Positions 9,508 to 19,720 of a DNA stretch of 64,000 bases are shown in pieces. The notes below the pieces were generated by a model. That model saw only the letters and a list, made by a program, of their open reading frames with translations. It did no database searches and was not told the origin of the DNA. Position numbers and translations under genes: made by a program. Each line of letters starts with the position of its first letter. Positions within the stretch are counted from its first letter, which is position 1. Source of the stretch: Magnetococcales bacterium (GTDB lineage: Bacteria > Pseudomonadota > Magnetococcia > Magnetococcales > UBA8363); the NCBI GenBank assembly GCA_002753515.1, contig PEAK01000016.1:1-64000 (forward strand), given 5' to 3'.

Positions 9508-10044
9508 ATGACCACTCAAAAGCCTCCTCCAGAAGTCCCGGATGCCATTCGCCAGGAAGTTGAAAAACTGGTCCAGGTCGTGGACCCCTTGGTGTCGCTT
9601 TATAAAGGACTGGCCAAGCTCTTGGAAGCGGAACGCAAGGCTTTGGACGATCGCAATCCCGATTTGATGGAAACATTGGCGAGTCAGATCGGTCGGGTTT
9701 TGGAGGAAATTCAGGCGGCGGACCATTTGCGGCAAAAAATGACCCGGCAATTGGGGGCCAGATTCGGCTTGACGGGTGACCATCTCAATTTAAAGTCCCT
9801 GGATCAGGCCATGGGGGGGAATACCGCCCTGTTGGCGTTGCGCGAACGCCTCAAAGGTGCCATGGACAAGGCCGACAGCCTCAACCGCCATAATCAGGCC
9901 GTATTCAAGGGGGTTCTGGCCGCCACCGAGTCCATCCTGCGGGTGGTCAAGGAGAGTACCCAGGGACCGGTCGCTTCCTACAATCGCAAGGGGGGGCGTC
10001 ATGCCTCTGCAAACAGATTCCATTTTATTTCAAAACAGTTATGA
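9508..10044 (+). CDS. flgN: flagellar export chaperone FlgN-like
   Basis: Helical 178-aa protein directly after flgM; LVSLYKGLAKLLEAERKALDDRNPDLMETLASQIGRVLEEI. Confidence 0.8.
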   Translation: MTTQKPPPEVPDAIRQEVEKLVQVVDPLVSLYKGLAKLLEAERKALDDRNPDLMETLASQIGRVLEEIQAADHLRQKMTRQLGARFGLTGDHLNLKSLDQAMGGNTALLALRERLKGAMDKADSLNRHNQAVFKGVLAATESILRVVKESTQGPVASYNRKGGRHASANRFHFISKQL

Positions 10045-10065
10045 TCGTTCATAGCCGTATTTATG

Positions 10066-10167
10066 TTTGATTTGTTGCTGTCTTTGATTTGTTGCTGTCT
10101 TTGATTTGTTGCTGTCTTTGATTTGTTGCTGTCATTGATTTGTTGCTGTCTTTGATTTGTTGCTGTC
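10066..10167. repeat. 17-bp tandem repeat, 6 units (TTTGATTTGTTGCTGTC)
   Basis: Six contiguous 17-bp units; five identical, unit 5 starts ATT instead of TTT; followed by partial ATTGAT. Confidence 0.97.
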
Positions 10168-10335
10168 ATTGATACCGGGCACAGGATGTGGCCTGAACGT
10201 TTGTGAAACAATGGATATTGTCTCGCACGACCTCCAGAGCATAGCCTGTCCCAACACCAGGGATGGTATCAACCGGGTTTCCATCCGCATTGGCCCTCCA
10301 TTACCCACACTGCTTTTGACGCGGGGACACGACCT

Positions 10336-10572
10336 ATGTTGATTTTGACACGGAGAATAGGTGAGAGCTTGACGATTGGCGATGATATCAAGATTACCTT
10401 GCTGGGTATCAAAGGTAATCAGGTGCGCATCGGCGTGGAGGCTCCGCGCGATGTTCAGGTGCATCGCGAAGAGATCTACGACAAAATCAAACGCGAAACC
10501 CGCAAGGCCAACCGTCGCATGCCCGATTCGGTTCTGGATCAGGCTTCGAGGATTTTGTCGGGGGGGTCTTGA
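10336..10572 (+). CDS. csrA: carbon storage regulator CsrA
   Basis: [48 protein letters not shown]. Confidence 0.98.
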   Translation: MLILTRRIGESLTIGDDIKITLLGIKGNQVRIGVEAPRDVQVHREEIYDKIKRETRKANRRMPDSVLDQASRILSGGS

Positions 10573-10618
10573 TTTCCTTCGTTAGGAAATAGGTGCCAGT
10601 GCTTGAGCAACAGGAATT

Positions 10619-11524
10619 ATGGAAAATCAGGAAGAAAAAAACAGCTCCCAGTACGACACCACCCTCAAGGATTTGTTTGAAAAGCCGCCACAACGCTTGT
10701 TGCAGATGTTGATCGGACGGGAAGCTGTACAGCTTCTGCCAGTTGAATTCGCTTCCACCCAAAAGCGAATTCCCGATCTGGTGTTTCTACTGGAGGATGA
10801 TTCGATTTTTCATCTGGAGTTGCAAAGCAGTTCTGAGGGGATGGATTGGCGCATGCTGATGTATTACTCGTTGATACGTCAGCGTTATCCGAGTAGAGTT
10901 CTGGTTCAGAGGGTGTTGTATGTTGGGCTGGAAAAGTGGAATCCCACCTCGGCTATCGAAGAGCCGAGTTTGTCCTTCCGCTACGAGGTGATTGACATCC
11001 GCAGCATTGACTGCCGGCAGTTGATGGACAGCCCGTCCTTGGAGGAAAATATCCTGGCGATCCTGTGTCGGATCGACAACCAGAGAGAGGTGATCCAGGA
11101 AATCTTGTATCGAATCAGTGACCTCCCGATAAAAGCCAGGGCGGATGCCCTGACAAAATTGGTCATTTTAGCCAAGTTGCGTCGACTGGAAATGGTGGTT
11201 AAAACGGAGGCTGAAACAATGTCATTAACCTTTAATTTAATGGAAAACGATGTATTCCGACCAATGATCCTGAAGGAGCTGAGGGAAGCTGAGCGGGTGG
11301 GCGAACTGAGAGGGGAGCAGAGAGGTGAACTGAGGGGTGAACAAAGAGGCGAACAGAGAGGCGAGGCCAAAATCCTGACCCGCCAGCTACAGCGCCGTTT
11401 TGGTATCGTACCCGACTGGGCCAGTGAAAAGATCACTAAAGCCGAGCCGTCCTCTCTGGAGGAATGGAGTCTTCGCATCTTCGAAGCCCAATCCTTGGAC
11501 GATGTTTTCTCGGACAGGACATGA
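10619..11524 (+). CDS. Rpn/PD-(D/E)XK transposase-like nuclease family protein with DUF4351-like C-terminus, paralogue A
   Basis: YDTTLKDLFEKPPQRLLQMLIGREAVQLL...RIPDLVFLLEDDSIFHLELQ; C-terminal LTRQLQRRFGIVPDWASEKITKA...SLEEW; internal RGEL/RGEQ repeats. Confidence 0.82.
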   Translation: MENQEEKNSSQYDTTLKDLFEKPPQRLLQMLIGREAVQLLPVEFASTQKRIPDLVFLLEDDSIFHLELQSSSEGMDWRMLMYYSLIRQRYPSRVLVQRVLYVGLEKWNPTSAIEEPSLSFRYEVIDIRSIDCRQLMDSPSLEENILAILCRIDNQREVIQEILYRISDLPIKARADALTKLVILAKLRRLEMVVKTEAETMSLTFNLMENDVFRPMILKELREAERVGELRGEQRGELRGEQRGEQRGEAKILTRQLQRRFGIVPDWASEKITKAEPSSLEEWSLRIFEAQSLDDVFSDRT

Positions 11525-11683
11525 CCATTGCAATCCTGTTGGGAATCAATGGACATGTCCGGTTCTGTGGCCAATAAATTGTCCGGCTATGTTTATTGGC
11601 GTGTGTATGCGATCTGGTTCCCCTCTTGATCATGCTCAGGTGCCAGACACCTTGCGATGTGATGATGTAGAATAAAAAAACCG

Positions 11684-14560
11684 CTACAGGACGACGATTT
11701 CGCGGTATACCACCTCTTCGGGTCGTTTTTCAATTTGTTCGATGGATGTGGCCAGGCAGATTTCCACCCGGGATGGGGCGACGGCCTGGATGAACAGTTT
11801 GCGTCCCTGGGAACCGGGGCCGAAGGTCATGCTTCTCTCTTGGAGTTCCCGGACACCACGGCGCAATTCTCCCAGGCCGGCCTGGGGCGAGGTGGAAAAG
11901 ACCAGGACAAAGGTACCCCGTGTTGGAATGCCCAATTCATGCCATACGTAGTAGGGGCCGTTTTGTTGCAGCACCGGTTGAAAGCGTCCCCGTTTCAAGC
12001 CACCGACAAAGAATGTGAACGGTGCTTCCCCCTGACGATTTTCCAAAGTGGGGCCGGCGGCGAGGAAGGGTTCCCCCGGGATGAGTTTCAGGAGGCCGAT
12101 GGCGACGCCGGTTTTGGCGGTGGGTTTGTAGGGGTTGTCGGGGTCACCCGGTGGGGGGCGATGGATAATCAAGTTCTTGCAACCCATGGAATTTTGGATG
12201 CGTTCAAGAACGGGATTCTTTTTCAAGCCCCCCGGGGGTGGTTCCCATTTGTGCATTTTTTCCTGGGCCATGGCGGCGAAGAGTGCCTGCACCAGCAGGG
12301 CACGACTGGCGTTTCCGGCTTGCAGGATGTGGATTTCCGCCGGATCCAGACCGCGGGCGCTGAAGGCTTGTTTCATGGCGATGAAGAAACGATGCACCCC
12401 CTTGCCGACGCGGGAGACGAGGAAATGGTTGACATGGTTGCGGTCCACCTTGAAGCTGACCATGGTTTTTTCACGGGAACGGTTGAGGAGTTCCAGTTCG
12501 AGTATGCCAACGCGTTTGTTGGGGTGGCAGGTTTGGAAGTCGGAACGCAGGGTGAAGCTGGCATCCATGATTTCCTGGCTCAACATATCGCCGATGCGGT
12601 CTGACATTCTGCGTATGATGGGAGCGCCATCCGATCCGGCACCGCCGTGCCGACTGTCATCACCGATGGTATCCCATTGAAAATTTTCCCATAATTCCCG
12701 AACCTGGGCCATGACCAGGGCGGTATTGGTTTGGGCGACGTGGGAATGATCAAGAAAGAGTTCATGACCGGGAAATTTTTCCCCTTCGGGAGGCATGGAG
12801 AAAGGGATGCGGTGTTCGCGGCATATGTCCAGATTATCCTGGAACACCAGGTAGGCGACATTGGCGACCAGGTTTTCGCCGCCGAGATACATGTCACCGC
12901 TGGCACCGAAATGGTTGATCACCTGTTCGTAGCCGCTCTGGGTTTCTTCGTCGGACGGTCTGCGATAGATGCCGAAGTCAAAATCGGTACTGCCGCCACC
13001 GAAGTCGAACACGGCATAGGCCACGCCGTCTTCCGTGGCTTCGATATCCAACTGTTCCAGGGCGCACGCGGCATAAGCGGCGGGCTCTGAGGCTTCCTCG
13101 GTGACGCGGAAGCGGTGGATTTTTTCGGACTCCATGAGTATGGCCGGCAGGCTGCGCATCAAGCCGCGGGCGAAACTGGAGCGAATTTGATGTTTGACTT
13201 CTTTGGGATAGGTGACGGGGAATGTCATACAATATTCCAAGAATAAACCGTTAGAACGGTTGTTGATGAACAGGCCGAGGTAGTAGGCATACAGTTCGAT
13301 GGGGTCGAAGGGGTCATCTTTGCCAACGGTGATCCGCTGGCCGGGAACCGGCATGGGGGCGTTGGTGGGGGTGAATTCCATCTCAAATCCGGTTGCCTGA
13401 TCGGTAATGCGCAACAGGTGTCCACTGCGTGCTTGCAAGGGCCATTGTTTAATGGCGGTCAGCATGCTGGCGACAATGGCTTGATTGGCTTCGTTCTCGC
13501 GAAAATTGATGAGGGCTTCGTGGGAAAAGTGGAAGTCGTCCCAACGGGTCATGGGGCGATACGCCTCAGATTTCCACACGTCCAGGAGTTGTGGCAGGTT
13601 GATGAATTCCAATATGGTGGGATTTTGATAATCACCGGGGATGGGTTTGCGGTAAAAATCGGTCATGCCCACCCGCATGAGGGAGACTTTGCCATTTTCC
13701 CGGCAGGCGACAACGGTGGAACTGGTGCCGAAATCGATGGCGACAACGCCGTTCTTCACATCTTTTTCCGGGTTGCGGGCCTCCCAGGGTTGTTTCAACT
13801 CCACCCCTATCCAGCCGGTTCCGGTGGGTTTCTTGGGTTGGTAGAGTTCCCACAATCCTTTTTCCATGTCCAGCAGATAGGATTCTTCCAGGACCGGCAG
13901 TCGTGCGCGGATGTAGTCCCCTTCCAGCAATAATTGTTTGAGGGCTCGGAGAGAGGGGGGGGTGGTGGTTTGGGTTTTTTTGCTGGCGCTGAGGGTCAAG
14001 GTATAGAGTTGGTTGAGTTTGTCGGTGATGTCGGTGACATCCTGGGGCAGCAGGGAATTGGCGACGATGAAGGAGAAAATATCGCGTTGGGCTACCCGAT
14101 GCACGGGAAGGACCATGGTGTTTTCATCCGGCTGCCCGGTTTCGCCGGAACCGACTTTGACGGTGAGGAAATTTTGGCCATCGGTTGTGAGGTCTTTGGC
14201 CAGGAGGGCGGTGCGGGCAAATTTTTCGTGTTCGCGAAACAATTTTTCCCGGGCCACGGATTTGAGTTCTTCGACGCTGGGCAGCTCCCAGTTCTTGAAG
14301 GTGTATATGTGGAGCCGGGCTAAAAATTGGAAGACTTCTTCGCCCTGGGCCTGGAAGCCATGCAACAACCACAGACAGCGTAATTGATTATCAAAGAAAA
14401 ATTTTGGCTGTTTGATGAAAGATATAAATCTTTGTTTTTGAAGGAGCTTGAGGATGTCTTGGCGTAAGGCGCGAATATCGGCCTCAAGCTCGGGATCAAT
14501 TTTGTGTTGCAGTTGTGGCGTTAATTGATTCTCACGAAACCAGACCTTGCTGACTTTCAT
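11684..14560 (-). CDS. large Hsp70/actin-fold-like ATPase protein (~958 aa)
   Basis: GVVAIDFGTSSTVVACRENGKVSLM and YAVFDFGGGSTDFDFGIYR resemble Hsp70 phosphate motifs; long N-terminal extension; start taken at MKVSKVWFREN. Confidence 0.75.
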   Translation of the reverse strand: MKVSKVWFRENQLTPQLQHKIDPELEADIRALRQDILKLLQKQRFISFIKQPKFFFDNQLRCLWLLHGFQAQGEEVFQFLARLHIYTFKNWELPSVEELKSVAREKLFREHEKFARTALLAKDLTTDGQNFLTVKVGSGETGQPDENTMVLPVHRVAQRDIFSFIVANSLLPQDVTDITDKLNQLYTLTLSASKKTQTTTPPSLRALKQLLLEGDYIRARLPVLEESYLLDMEKGLWELYQPKKPTGTGWIGVELKQPWEARNPEKDVKNGVVAIDFGTSSTVVACRENGKVSLMRVGMTDFYRKPIPGDYQNPTILEFINLPQLLDVWKSEAYRPMTRWDDFHFSHEALINFRENEANQAIVASMLTAIKQWPLQARSGHLLRITDQATGFEMEFTPTNAPMPVPGQRITVGKDDPFDPIELYAYYLGLFINNRSNGLFLEYCMTFPVTYPKEVKHQIRSSFARGLMRSLPAILMESEKIHRFRVTEEASEPAAYAACALEQLDIEATEDGVAYAVFDFGGGSTDFDFGIYRRPSDEETQSGYEQVINHFGASGDMYLGGENLVANVAYLVFQDNLDICREHRIPFSMPPEGEKFPGHELFLDHSHVAQTNTALVMAQVRELWENFQWDTIGDDSRHGGAGSDGAPIIRRMSDRIGDMLSQEIMDASFTLRSDFQTCHPNKRVGILELELLNRSREKTMVSFKVDRNHVNHFLVSRVGKGVHRFFIAMKQAFSARGLDPAEIHILQAGNASRALLVQALFAAMAQEKMHKWEPPPGGLKKNPVLERIQNSMGCKNLIIHRPPPGDPDNPYKPTAKTGVAIGLLKLIPGEPFLAAGPTLENRQGEAPFTFFVGGLKRGRFQPVLQQNGPYYVWHELGIPTRGTFVLVFSTSPQAGLGELRRGVRELQERSMTFGPGSQGRKLFIQAVAPSRVEICLATSIEQIEKRPEEVVYREIVVL

Positions 14561-14822
14561 AACCTCTCCCGATCCCAAGCGGCATCCAACGTGTTGGGAC
14601 GCTATTCTATCTGGTTTTTGTTAACATTGCATCGGTAATTATTGCCATCTGGAATGGTTGGCACCCAGTGCCGACAAATTCCAGTGGACTGCAAGGCTGA
14701 AATCCTGGACAATCTGACCGTGGAAGAATTGTTTCACCGTGGTCCAACGTCTCGTCGTCAGGTTTCGGACACTGCGTGTGCGCGTCAATGAGCGCAGTGA
14801 CAACTTGAAGCCAACAGAAATT

Positions 14823-15680
14823 ATGGAAGATCAAAAAGAAAAGAACAGATCCCAGTACGACACCACCCTCAAGGATTTGTTTGAAAAGCCGCCGCAACGT
14901 TTGTTGCAGATTTTGATCGGACGGGAAGCTGTGGAACTTTTGTCAGTGGAATTCGCTTCCACCCAAAAGCGTCTTCCCGATCTGGTATTCTTGATGAAGG
15001 ATGATTCGATCTTTCATCTGGAGTTGCAAGGCAGATATGAGGTCATGGAGTGGCGCATGCTGATATATTACTCGGTCATACGTCAGCGTTATCCGAACAG
15101 AGTTTTGGTTCAGAAAGTACTGTATATCGGGCTGAAAGAGTGGCAAAGCGGATCGGCTATCGAAGAGCCGAATTTATCCTTTCACTACGAGGTGATTGAT
15201 ATCCGCAGCATTGATTGCAGGGAGCTGCTGGAGAGCCCGTCCTTGGAAGAAAATATCCTGGCCATCCTTTGTCGGATCGACAACCAGAAAGAGGTGATCC
15301 AGGAAATTTTGTATCGAATAACCGAACTACCGATTAAAGCCAGGGCTGATGCCCTGACAAAGTTGGTCATCTTATCCAGGTTGCGTCGACTGGAAACGTT
15401 CGTTAAAGAGGAGGCTGAAGAAATGTCACTGACCTTCAACTTAATGGAAAACGATGTATTCCGGCCAATAATCATGAAGGCACAGAGGGATAGTGAGCAG
15501 ATTGGCCGGCATGATGGCGAAGCAAAAATGTTAACCCGCCTGTTGCAACGTCGTTTCGGTACCGTGCCCGACTGGGCCAGCGAAAAAATAACCAAAGCAG
15601 ACCTGTCATCCTTGGAAGAATGGAGCCTCCGGTTTGTGGATGCCCAGTCCCTGGACGATGTTTTCGCGGACAAGGTGTAA
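14823..15680 (+). CDS. Rpn/PD-(D/E)XK transposase-like nuclease family protein with DUF4351-like C-terminus, paralogue B
   Basis: MEDQKEKNRSQYDTTLKDLFEKPPQRLLQILIGREAVELL, closely similar to 10619-11524; lacks the RGEQ repeat. Confidence 0.82.
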   Translation: MEDQKEKNRSQYDTTLKDLFEKPPQRLLQILIGREAVELLSVEFASTQKRLPDLVFLMKDDSIFHLELQGRYEVMEWRMLIYYSVIRQRYPNRVLVQKVLYIGLKEWQSGSAIEEPNLSFHYEVIDIRSIDCRELLESPSLEENILAILCRIDNQKEVIQEILYRITELPIKARADALTKLVILSRLRRLETFVKEEAEEMSLTFNLMENDVFRPIIMKAQRDSEQIGRHDGEAKMLTRLLQRRFGTVPDWASEKITKADLSSLEEWSLRFVDAQSLDDVFADKV

Positions 15681-15831
15681 TGGAATGGTCCGCCCTGCTC
15701 CAGGGAGTCTGCTTGCAGGGGAGTCGTCTGTTGTGGGTTTATAGGAGTACATGCTATGGGAGAATCTGTCAGGGTGATATCCTTAAGCTGAAACTTGAAA
15801 CCAAACTATTGAAAAATGAGCGGACGATACG

Positions 15832-17622
15832 ATGATTGTACTGGGTGTCAATGAGGGACATAACGCCGGCGCAGCCCTTTTGGTGGATGGTAAACTGGTT
15901 GCGGCCATCAGCGAAGATCGACCGACACGGCAAACCACGCGGTCCGGTTTTCCATTCCAGGCGATTGAAGGGTGTCTGGCTCTGGCTGGGATCACGAAGA
16001 AAGAAATTGATCATTTGGCGATTGCCAGTACGCAATTACCACCCAAATATTTTTGGATCCCCAGGGAATCGTTTTCCATTGCCGATTTTTGGCGGGAACA
16101 GAACGATTATTGGAAACCGCGCCTGTTCGCCGGACAAAAACCTTCTTACATGGAAATATTCAAGCACCGGATGGATCCGTCCCGGTTTGTTTATGATGCA
16201 TCGTTGGTGCATGGAGAAGATGACCTGGAAGGGATGTTGGCGGCACGGCTCAAGCATCACGAAGCCTATTTTGGCTTGCCTCGGGAGCGGATGGCCGTTT
16301 ATGACCATCATACCTGTCATGCCTGGTATGGGTTCATGGTCCATCCCGAACGCTTGCAGCGGGATCTCGTGGTGTTTACCGCCGATGGGGCGGGGGATGG
16401 CGTCAATGGTACGGTCTGGTATGCGCCACGCGGGCAACCGTTACAGGAATTGCAGCGGACCAACCAATGCAATATTGGTCGCATCTACCGTTATGCCACC
16501 CTGCTCCTGGGGATGAAACAGTTTGAGCATGCCTTCAAGACCATGGGTCTGGCCCCCTACGCCAACCCCAAATACGGTCGGGCGGCCTATGAGGTGTATG
16601 CCGAAACCTTGCAGGTGGATGGTTTGGGTTTTTCCTATCGGGTCAAGCCAAAGGATCATTTTTTCCATTTCAAGGAAAAATTGGAGGGGATGCGCTTTGA
16701 TGGCATTGCCTGGGGCGTGCAAAAACGTACCGAAGAGTTGTTGTCGGAATGGATAGGCAACGGCGTCAGGCAAACGGGATCGGGGCATGTGGTGTTCAGT
16801 GGCGGCGTTGCCATGAACATCAAGGCCAACAAGGTGGTGTGGGAACGGGAGGATGTCCACAGCCTGTTCGTGCCACCCGGATCGGGGGATGAATCGTTGG
16901 CGATTGGTGCCGCGTGCAAGGCGGTGGTGGACTTCGCCAAACTCCCCGGGGAAAGCATCCAGGCTTGCCGTCCGATGACATCGGCCTATCTCGGTCCCGA
17001 ATACACCCCGGACACAATCGAAAAAAAATTGGATCATGCGCAAGGATTGTCGGGGTGTTCGGTCGAGAAGACGGATACCCGGCGCGTGGCCTCTCTGTTG
17101 GCTCAGGGGCGGGTCGTGGGCCGGTTTGCCGGCAGGGGGGAGTTTGGCCAACGCGCCTTGGGCAATCGTTCCATTTTGGCCGATCCAAGGTCACGGGATG
17201 TGGTGCGTACCATCAACGAAATGATCAAGCAACGGGATTTTTGGATGCCCTTTGCTTCCAGCGTTCTCGCGGAACGGATGCCGGATTACGTGGTGAATCC
17301 CAAGCACCTGGCCGCCGATTTCATGACCCTGGCCTTCGATTCCACCCCGTTGGCACAGCGCGACATGATCGGGGCGTTGCATCCCTATGATCTGACCTCC
17401 AGGCCGCAAGTCGTTCACAGGGAGATGAATCCGGGCTATCATGAGTTGATTTCGGCGTTTTCTGCTTTGACCGGGGTTGGGGCGTTGCTCAATACATCGT
17501 TCAACCTCCATGGCGAGCCCATTGTCCATACCCCGGAAGATGCCATTTCCACCTTTTTGCGTTCCGGTCTGGATCACCTGCTTTTGGGCGACTGGTTGCT
17601 GTCCAAGCCCGGTCAATCTTAA
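15832..17622 (+). CDS. NodU/CmcH-family carbamoyltransferase
   Basis: MIVLGVNEGHNAGAALLVDGKLVAAISEDRPTRQTTRSGFP; YDHHTCHAW; GRGEFGQRALGNRSILADPR; LLNTSFNLHGEPIVHTPEDA. Confidence 0.93.
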   Translation: MIVLGVNEGHNAGAALLVDGKLVAAISEDRPTRQTTRSGFPFQAIEGCLALAGITKKEIDHLAIASTQLPPKYFWIPRESFSIADFWREQNDYWKPRLFAGQKPSYMEIFKHRMDPSRFVYDASLVHGEDDLEGMLAARLKHHEAYFGLPRERMAVYDHHTCHAWYGFMVHPERLQRDLVVFTADGAGDGVNGTVWYAPRGQPLQELQRTNQCNIGRIYRYATLLLGMKQFEHAFKTMGLAPYANPKYGRAAYEVYAETLQVDGLGFSYRVKPKDHFFHFKEKLEGMRFDGIAWGVQKRTEELLSEWIGNGVRQTGSGHVVFSGGVAMNIKANKVVWEREDVHSLFVPPGSGDESLAIGAACKAVVDFAKLPGESIQACRPMTSAYLGPEYTPDTIEKKLDHAQGLSGCSVEKTDTRRVASLLAQGRVVGRFAGRGEFGQRALGNRSILADPRSRDVVRTINEMIKQRDFWMPFASSVLAERMPDYVVNPKHLAADFMTLAFDSTPLAQRDMIGALHPYDLTSRPQVVHREMNPGYHELISAFSALTGVGALLNTSFNLHGEPIVHTPEDAISTFLRSGLDHLLLGDWLLSKPGQS

Positions 17623-17665
17623 ATATTGTGAAAAAATAATGCTATATTAAGGGGCATGGTCTGCC

Positions 17666-18625
17666 ATGAAACCAAAGATCCTGGTCATTACACCGGTACG
17701 GCACATCCAAGGTGTCGCCGCCATTCTGGAAAGCTTTGCCGAGGTGGTCTACAACGATCATCCCACCTTGGCGGATGTGCTGGCGTTGTTGCCCGGCAAG
17801 CAGGCGATTTTTACCAATCCCAACAAATCCAATGTGTTCATTGGCCAGGAAGTGATGGATGCCGGGGTCGATCTCCAGGTGATTTGTACGGCATCGACGG
17901 GTACCAACCATATCGATAAATCATTGGCGGGCCAACGTGGATTGCCGGTATTGTCGCTGACCGAGGAGCGGTCTTTCATCAATCGGATATCCTCCACGGC
18001 GGAACACGCCTTTGCCTTAATGCTGGCGGCATTGCGCCATATCCCCGCCTCTTTGGAGTCGGTGAAGGCGGGGGAGTGGGATTATACCCGCTTCATCGGG
18101 CGGCAGATGGATCATCTGACGGTGGGTGTGGTGGGCTACGGTCGCCTGGGGGGGATGTTTTCCCGCTATTGCAGCGCCTTTGGCGCCCGAGTTTTGGTCT
18201 ACGATCCGTTCAAACAGGTCGATGACCCACGCCATGAACAGGTCGCTTTGGAGGATTTGCTCATCCAGTCGGATGTGATCAGTCTGCATGTGCATGCCAC
18301 GGATAAAACACGGAATCTAATGGATCAAAGCTGGTTTGCCAGGATGAAGCCAACGGTCGTGTTGGTCAATACGGCCCGTGGTGATGTGGTTCATGAACCC
18401 GATTTGATCGCTTTTCTTGAAAAAAATCCACTCGCGATGCTGGCGACCGATGTGGTGGCCGACGAGGTGCGCAACAAAGCGACCAGCCCGTTGATCGCCC
18501 TGGCTCGGGAAAATAACCGGGTGATCATAACCCCGCATATCGGTGGCATGACCCGGGAAGGGCAGGAGATCGCCTATGGCCATGCCGCCGGCATGTTGCG
18601 GCAGTTTTTCCAATCCAATGCCTGA
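17666..18625 (+). CDS. D-isomer specific 2-hydroxyacid dehydrogenase
   Basis: TVGVVGYGRLGGMFSRYCSAFGARVLVYDP; VVLVNTARGDVVHEPDL; ITPHIGGMTREGQ. Confidence 0.92.
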   Translation: MKPKILVITPVRHIQGVAAILESFAEVVYNDHPTLADVLALLPGKQAIFTNPNKSNVFIGQEVMDAGVDLQVICTASTGTNHIDKSLAGQRGLPVLSLTEERSFINRISSTAEHAFALMLAALRHIPASLESVKAGEWDYTRFIGRQMDHLTVGVVGYGRLGGMFSRYCSAFGARVLVYDPFKQVDDPRHEQVALEDLLIQSDVISLHVHATDKTRNLMDQSWFARMKPTVVLVNTARGDVVHEPDLIAFLEKNPLAMLATDVVADEVRNKATSPLIALARENNRVIITPHIGGMTREGQEIAYGHAAGMLRQFFQSNA

Positions 18626-18649
18626 ACATAAGCAAGGAGTGTCCTCGCC

Positions 18650-19681
18650 ATGGTTGCCAACACTTTTCCCGTGAACCTTCAGGATGGCCGTGTTTTCATC
18701 ATTGCCGAGGCGGGATTGAATCATAACGGTTCTCCGGATATTGCGAAAAAACTCATCGATGTTGCGGCGCAGGCGGGGGTGGACGCCGTTAAATTTCAGA
18801 AACGGACGGTGCGGACTTTGGCGGTCCAGGAGGTTTTGGATGCCGAAGATAATCGCTTTCCGGAATTTGGTCGCACCTATCGGCAGATTCGCGAGCATTT
18901 GGAATTGGATTGGGAGACCTATGAGGCATTGAAAAAACATGCCGAGGGATTGAGACTGGTTTTTGTCTGCACCGGTTTTGATCCTGAGGCGATGGATTTT
19001 TTGCATCGCCTAGGGGTTGGTATCCTGAAATTGGCGAGTCACAGTCTGACCAACCTGGAATTGCTGCGTCACGTGGCGGGTTTGGGCAAGCCGGTCATTT
19101 TGTCAACGGGCATGGCGGCCTGGGAAGAGATCGACCGGGCGGTATCGTTGTTGAGTCGTGTCCCCCTGGCCTTGTTGCATTGTGTTTCCAGCTATCCCAC
19201 GCCGGTGGCGGAGTGCAATCTGGCGATGATCGCCAAGCTCAAGGAGCGCTATCAATTGCCGGTTGGCTATTCGGGCCACGAGTTGGGCTATCTGCCTTCG
19301 GTGGCGGCGGCAGCCATGGGGGCCTGTATTTTGGAACGCCATATCACCTTGGATGCGGGTATGACCGGTTTCGACCATAAGATATCCCTGGAGCCCGAGG
19401 CGTTGGCGGCGATGGTGCGCGATGTCCGTCTGGTCGAATCCATGCGTGGCGATGGACACAAAAAGGTGTCTGATCAGGAACAGGTGACGCGCAATAAATA
19501 CCACGTTTCCATGGTATCGGCCCGCGCCATCAAGGCCGGGGAACGGTTGTTGCCGGATATGGTGACCTGGCGCAATCCCGGAACGGGGATTCCCGCCAAG
19601 GATGCGGAACGCTGGCTGGGGAGGATCCTGGCCGTGGATGTGGGATTGGATGTGTTGATGCGTCCCGATATGTTCGCCTGA
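18650..19681 (+). CDS. N-acetylneuraminate synthase-like (NeuB family)
   Basis: VFIIAEAGLNHNGSPDIAKKLIDVAAQAGVDAVKFQKR; LSTGMAAWEEI; GYSGHELGYLPSVAAAAMGACILERHITLD; SAF-like C-terminus. Confidence 0.93.
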   Translation: MVANTFPVNLQDGRVFIIAEAGLNHNGSPDIAKKLIDVAAQAGVDAVKFQKRTVRTLAVQEVLDAEDNRFPEFGRTYRQIREHLELDWETYEALKKHAEGLRLVFVCTGFDPEAMDFLHRLGVGILKLASHSLTNLELLRHVAGLGKPVILSTGMAAWEEIDRAVSLLSRVPLALLHCVSSYPTPVAECNLAMIAKLKERYQLPVGYSGHELGYLPSVAAAAMGACILERHITLDAGMTGFDHKISLEPEALAAMVRDVRLVESMRGDGHKKVSDQEQVTRNKYHVSMVSARAIKAGERLLPDMVTWRNPGTGIPAKDAERWLGRILAVDVGLDVLMRPDMFA

Positions 19682-19720
19682 TTCCCATGGATCAACTTTA
19701 AAACGTGGTCGGGTGGACCC

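Noticed and set aside
10066-10167. 17-bp array considered as CRISPR
   Set aside because: Units are contiguous with no spacers, too short, no cas genes
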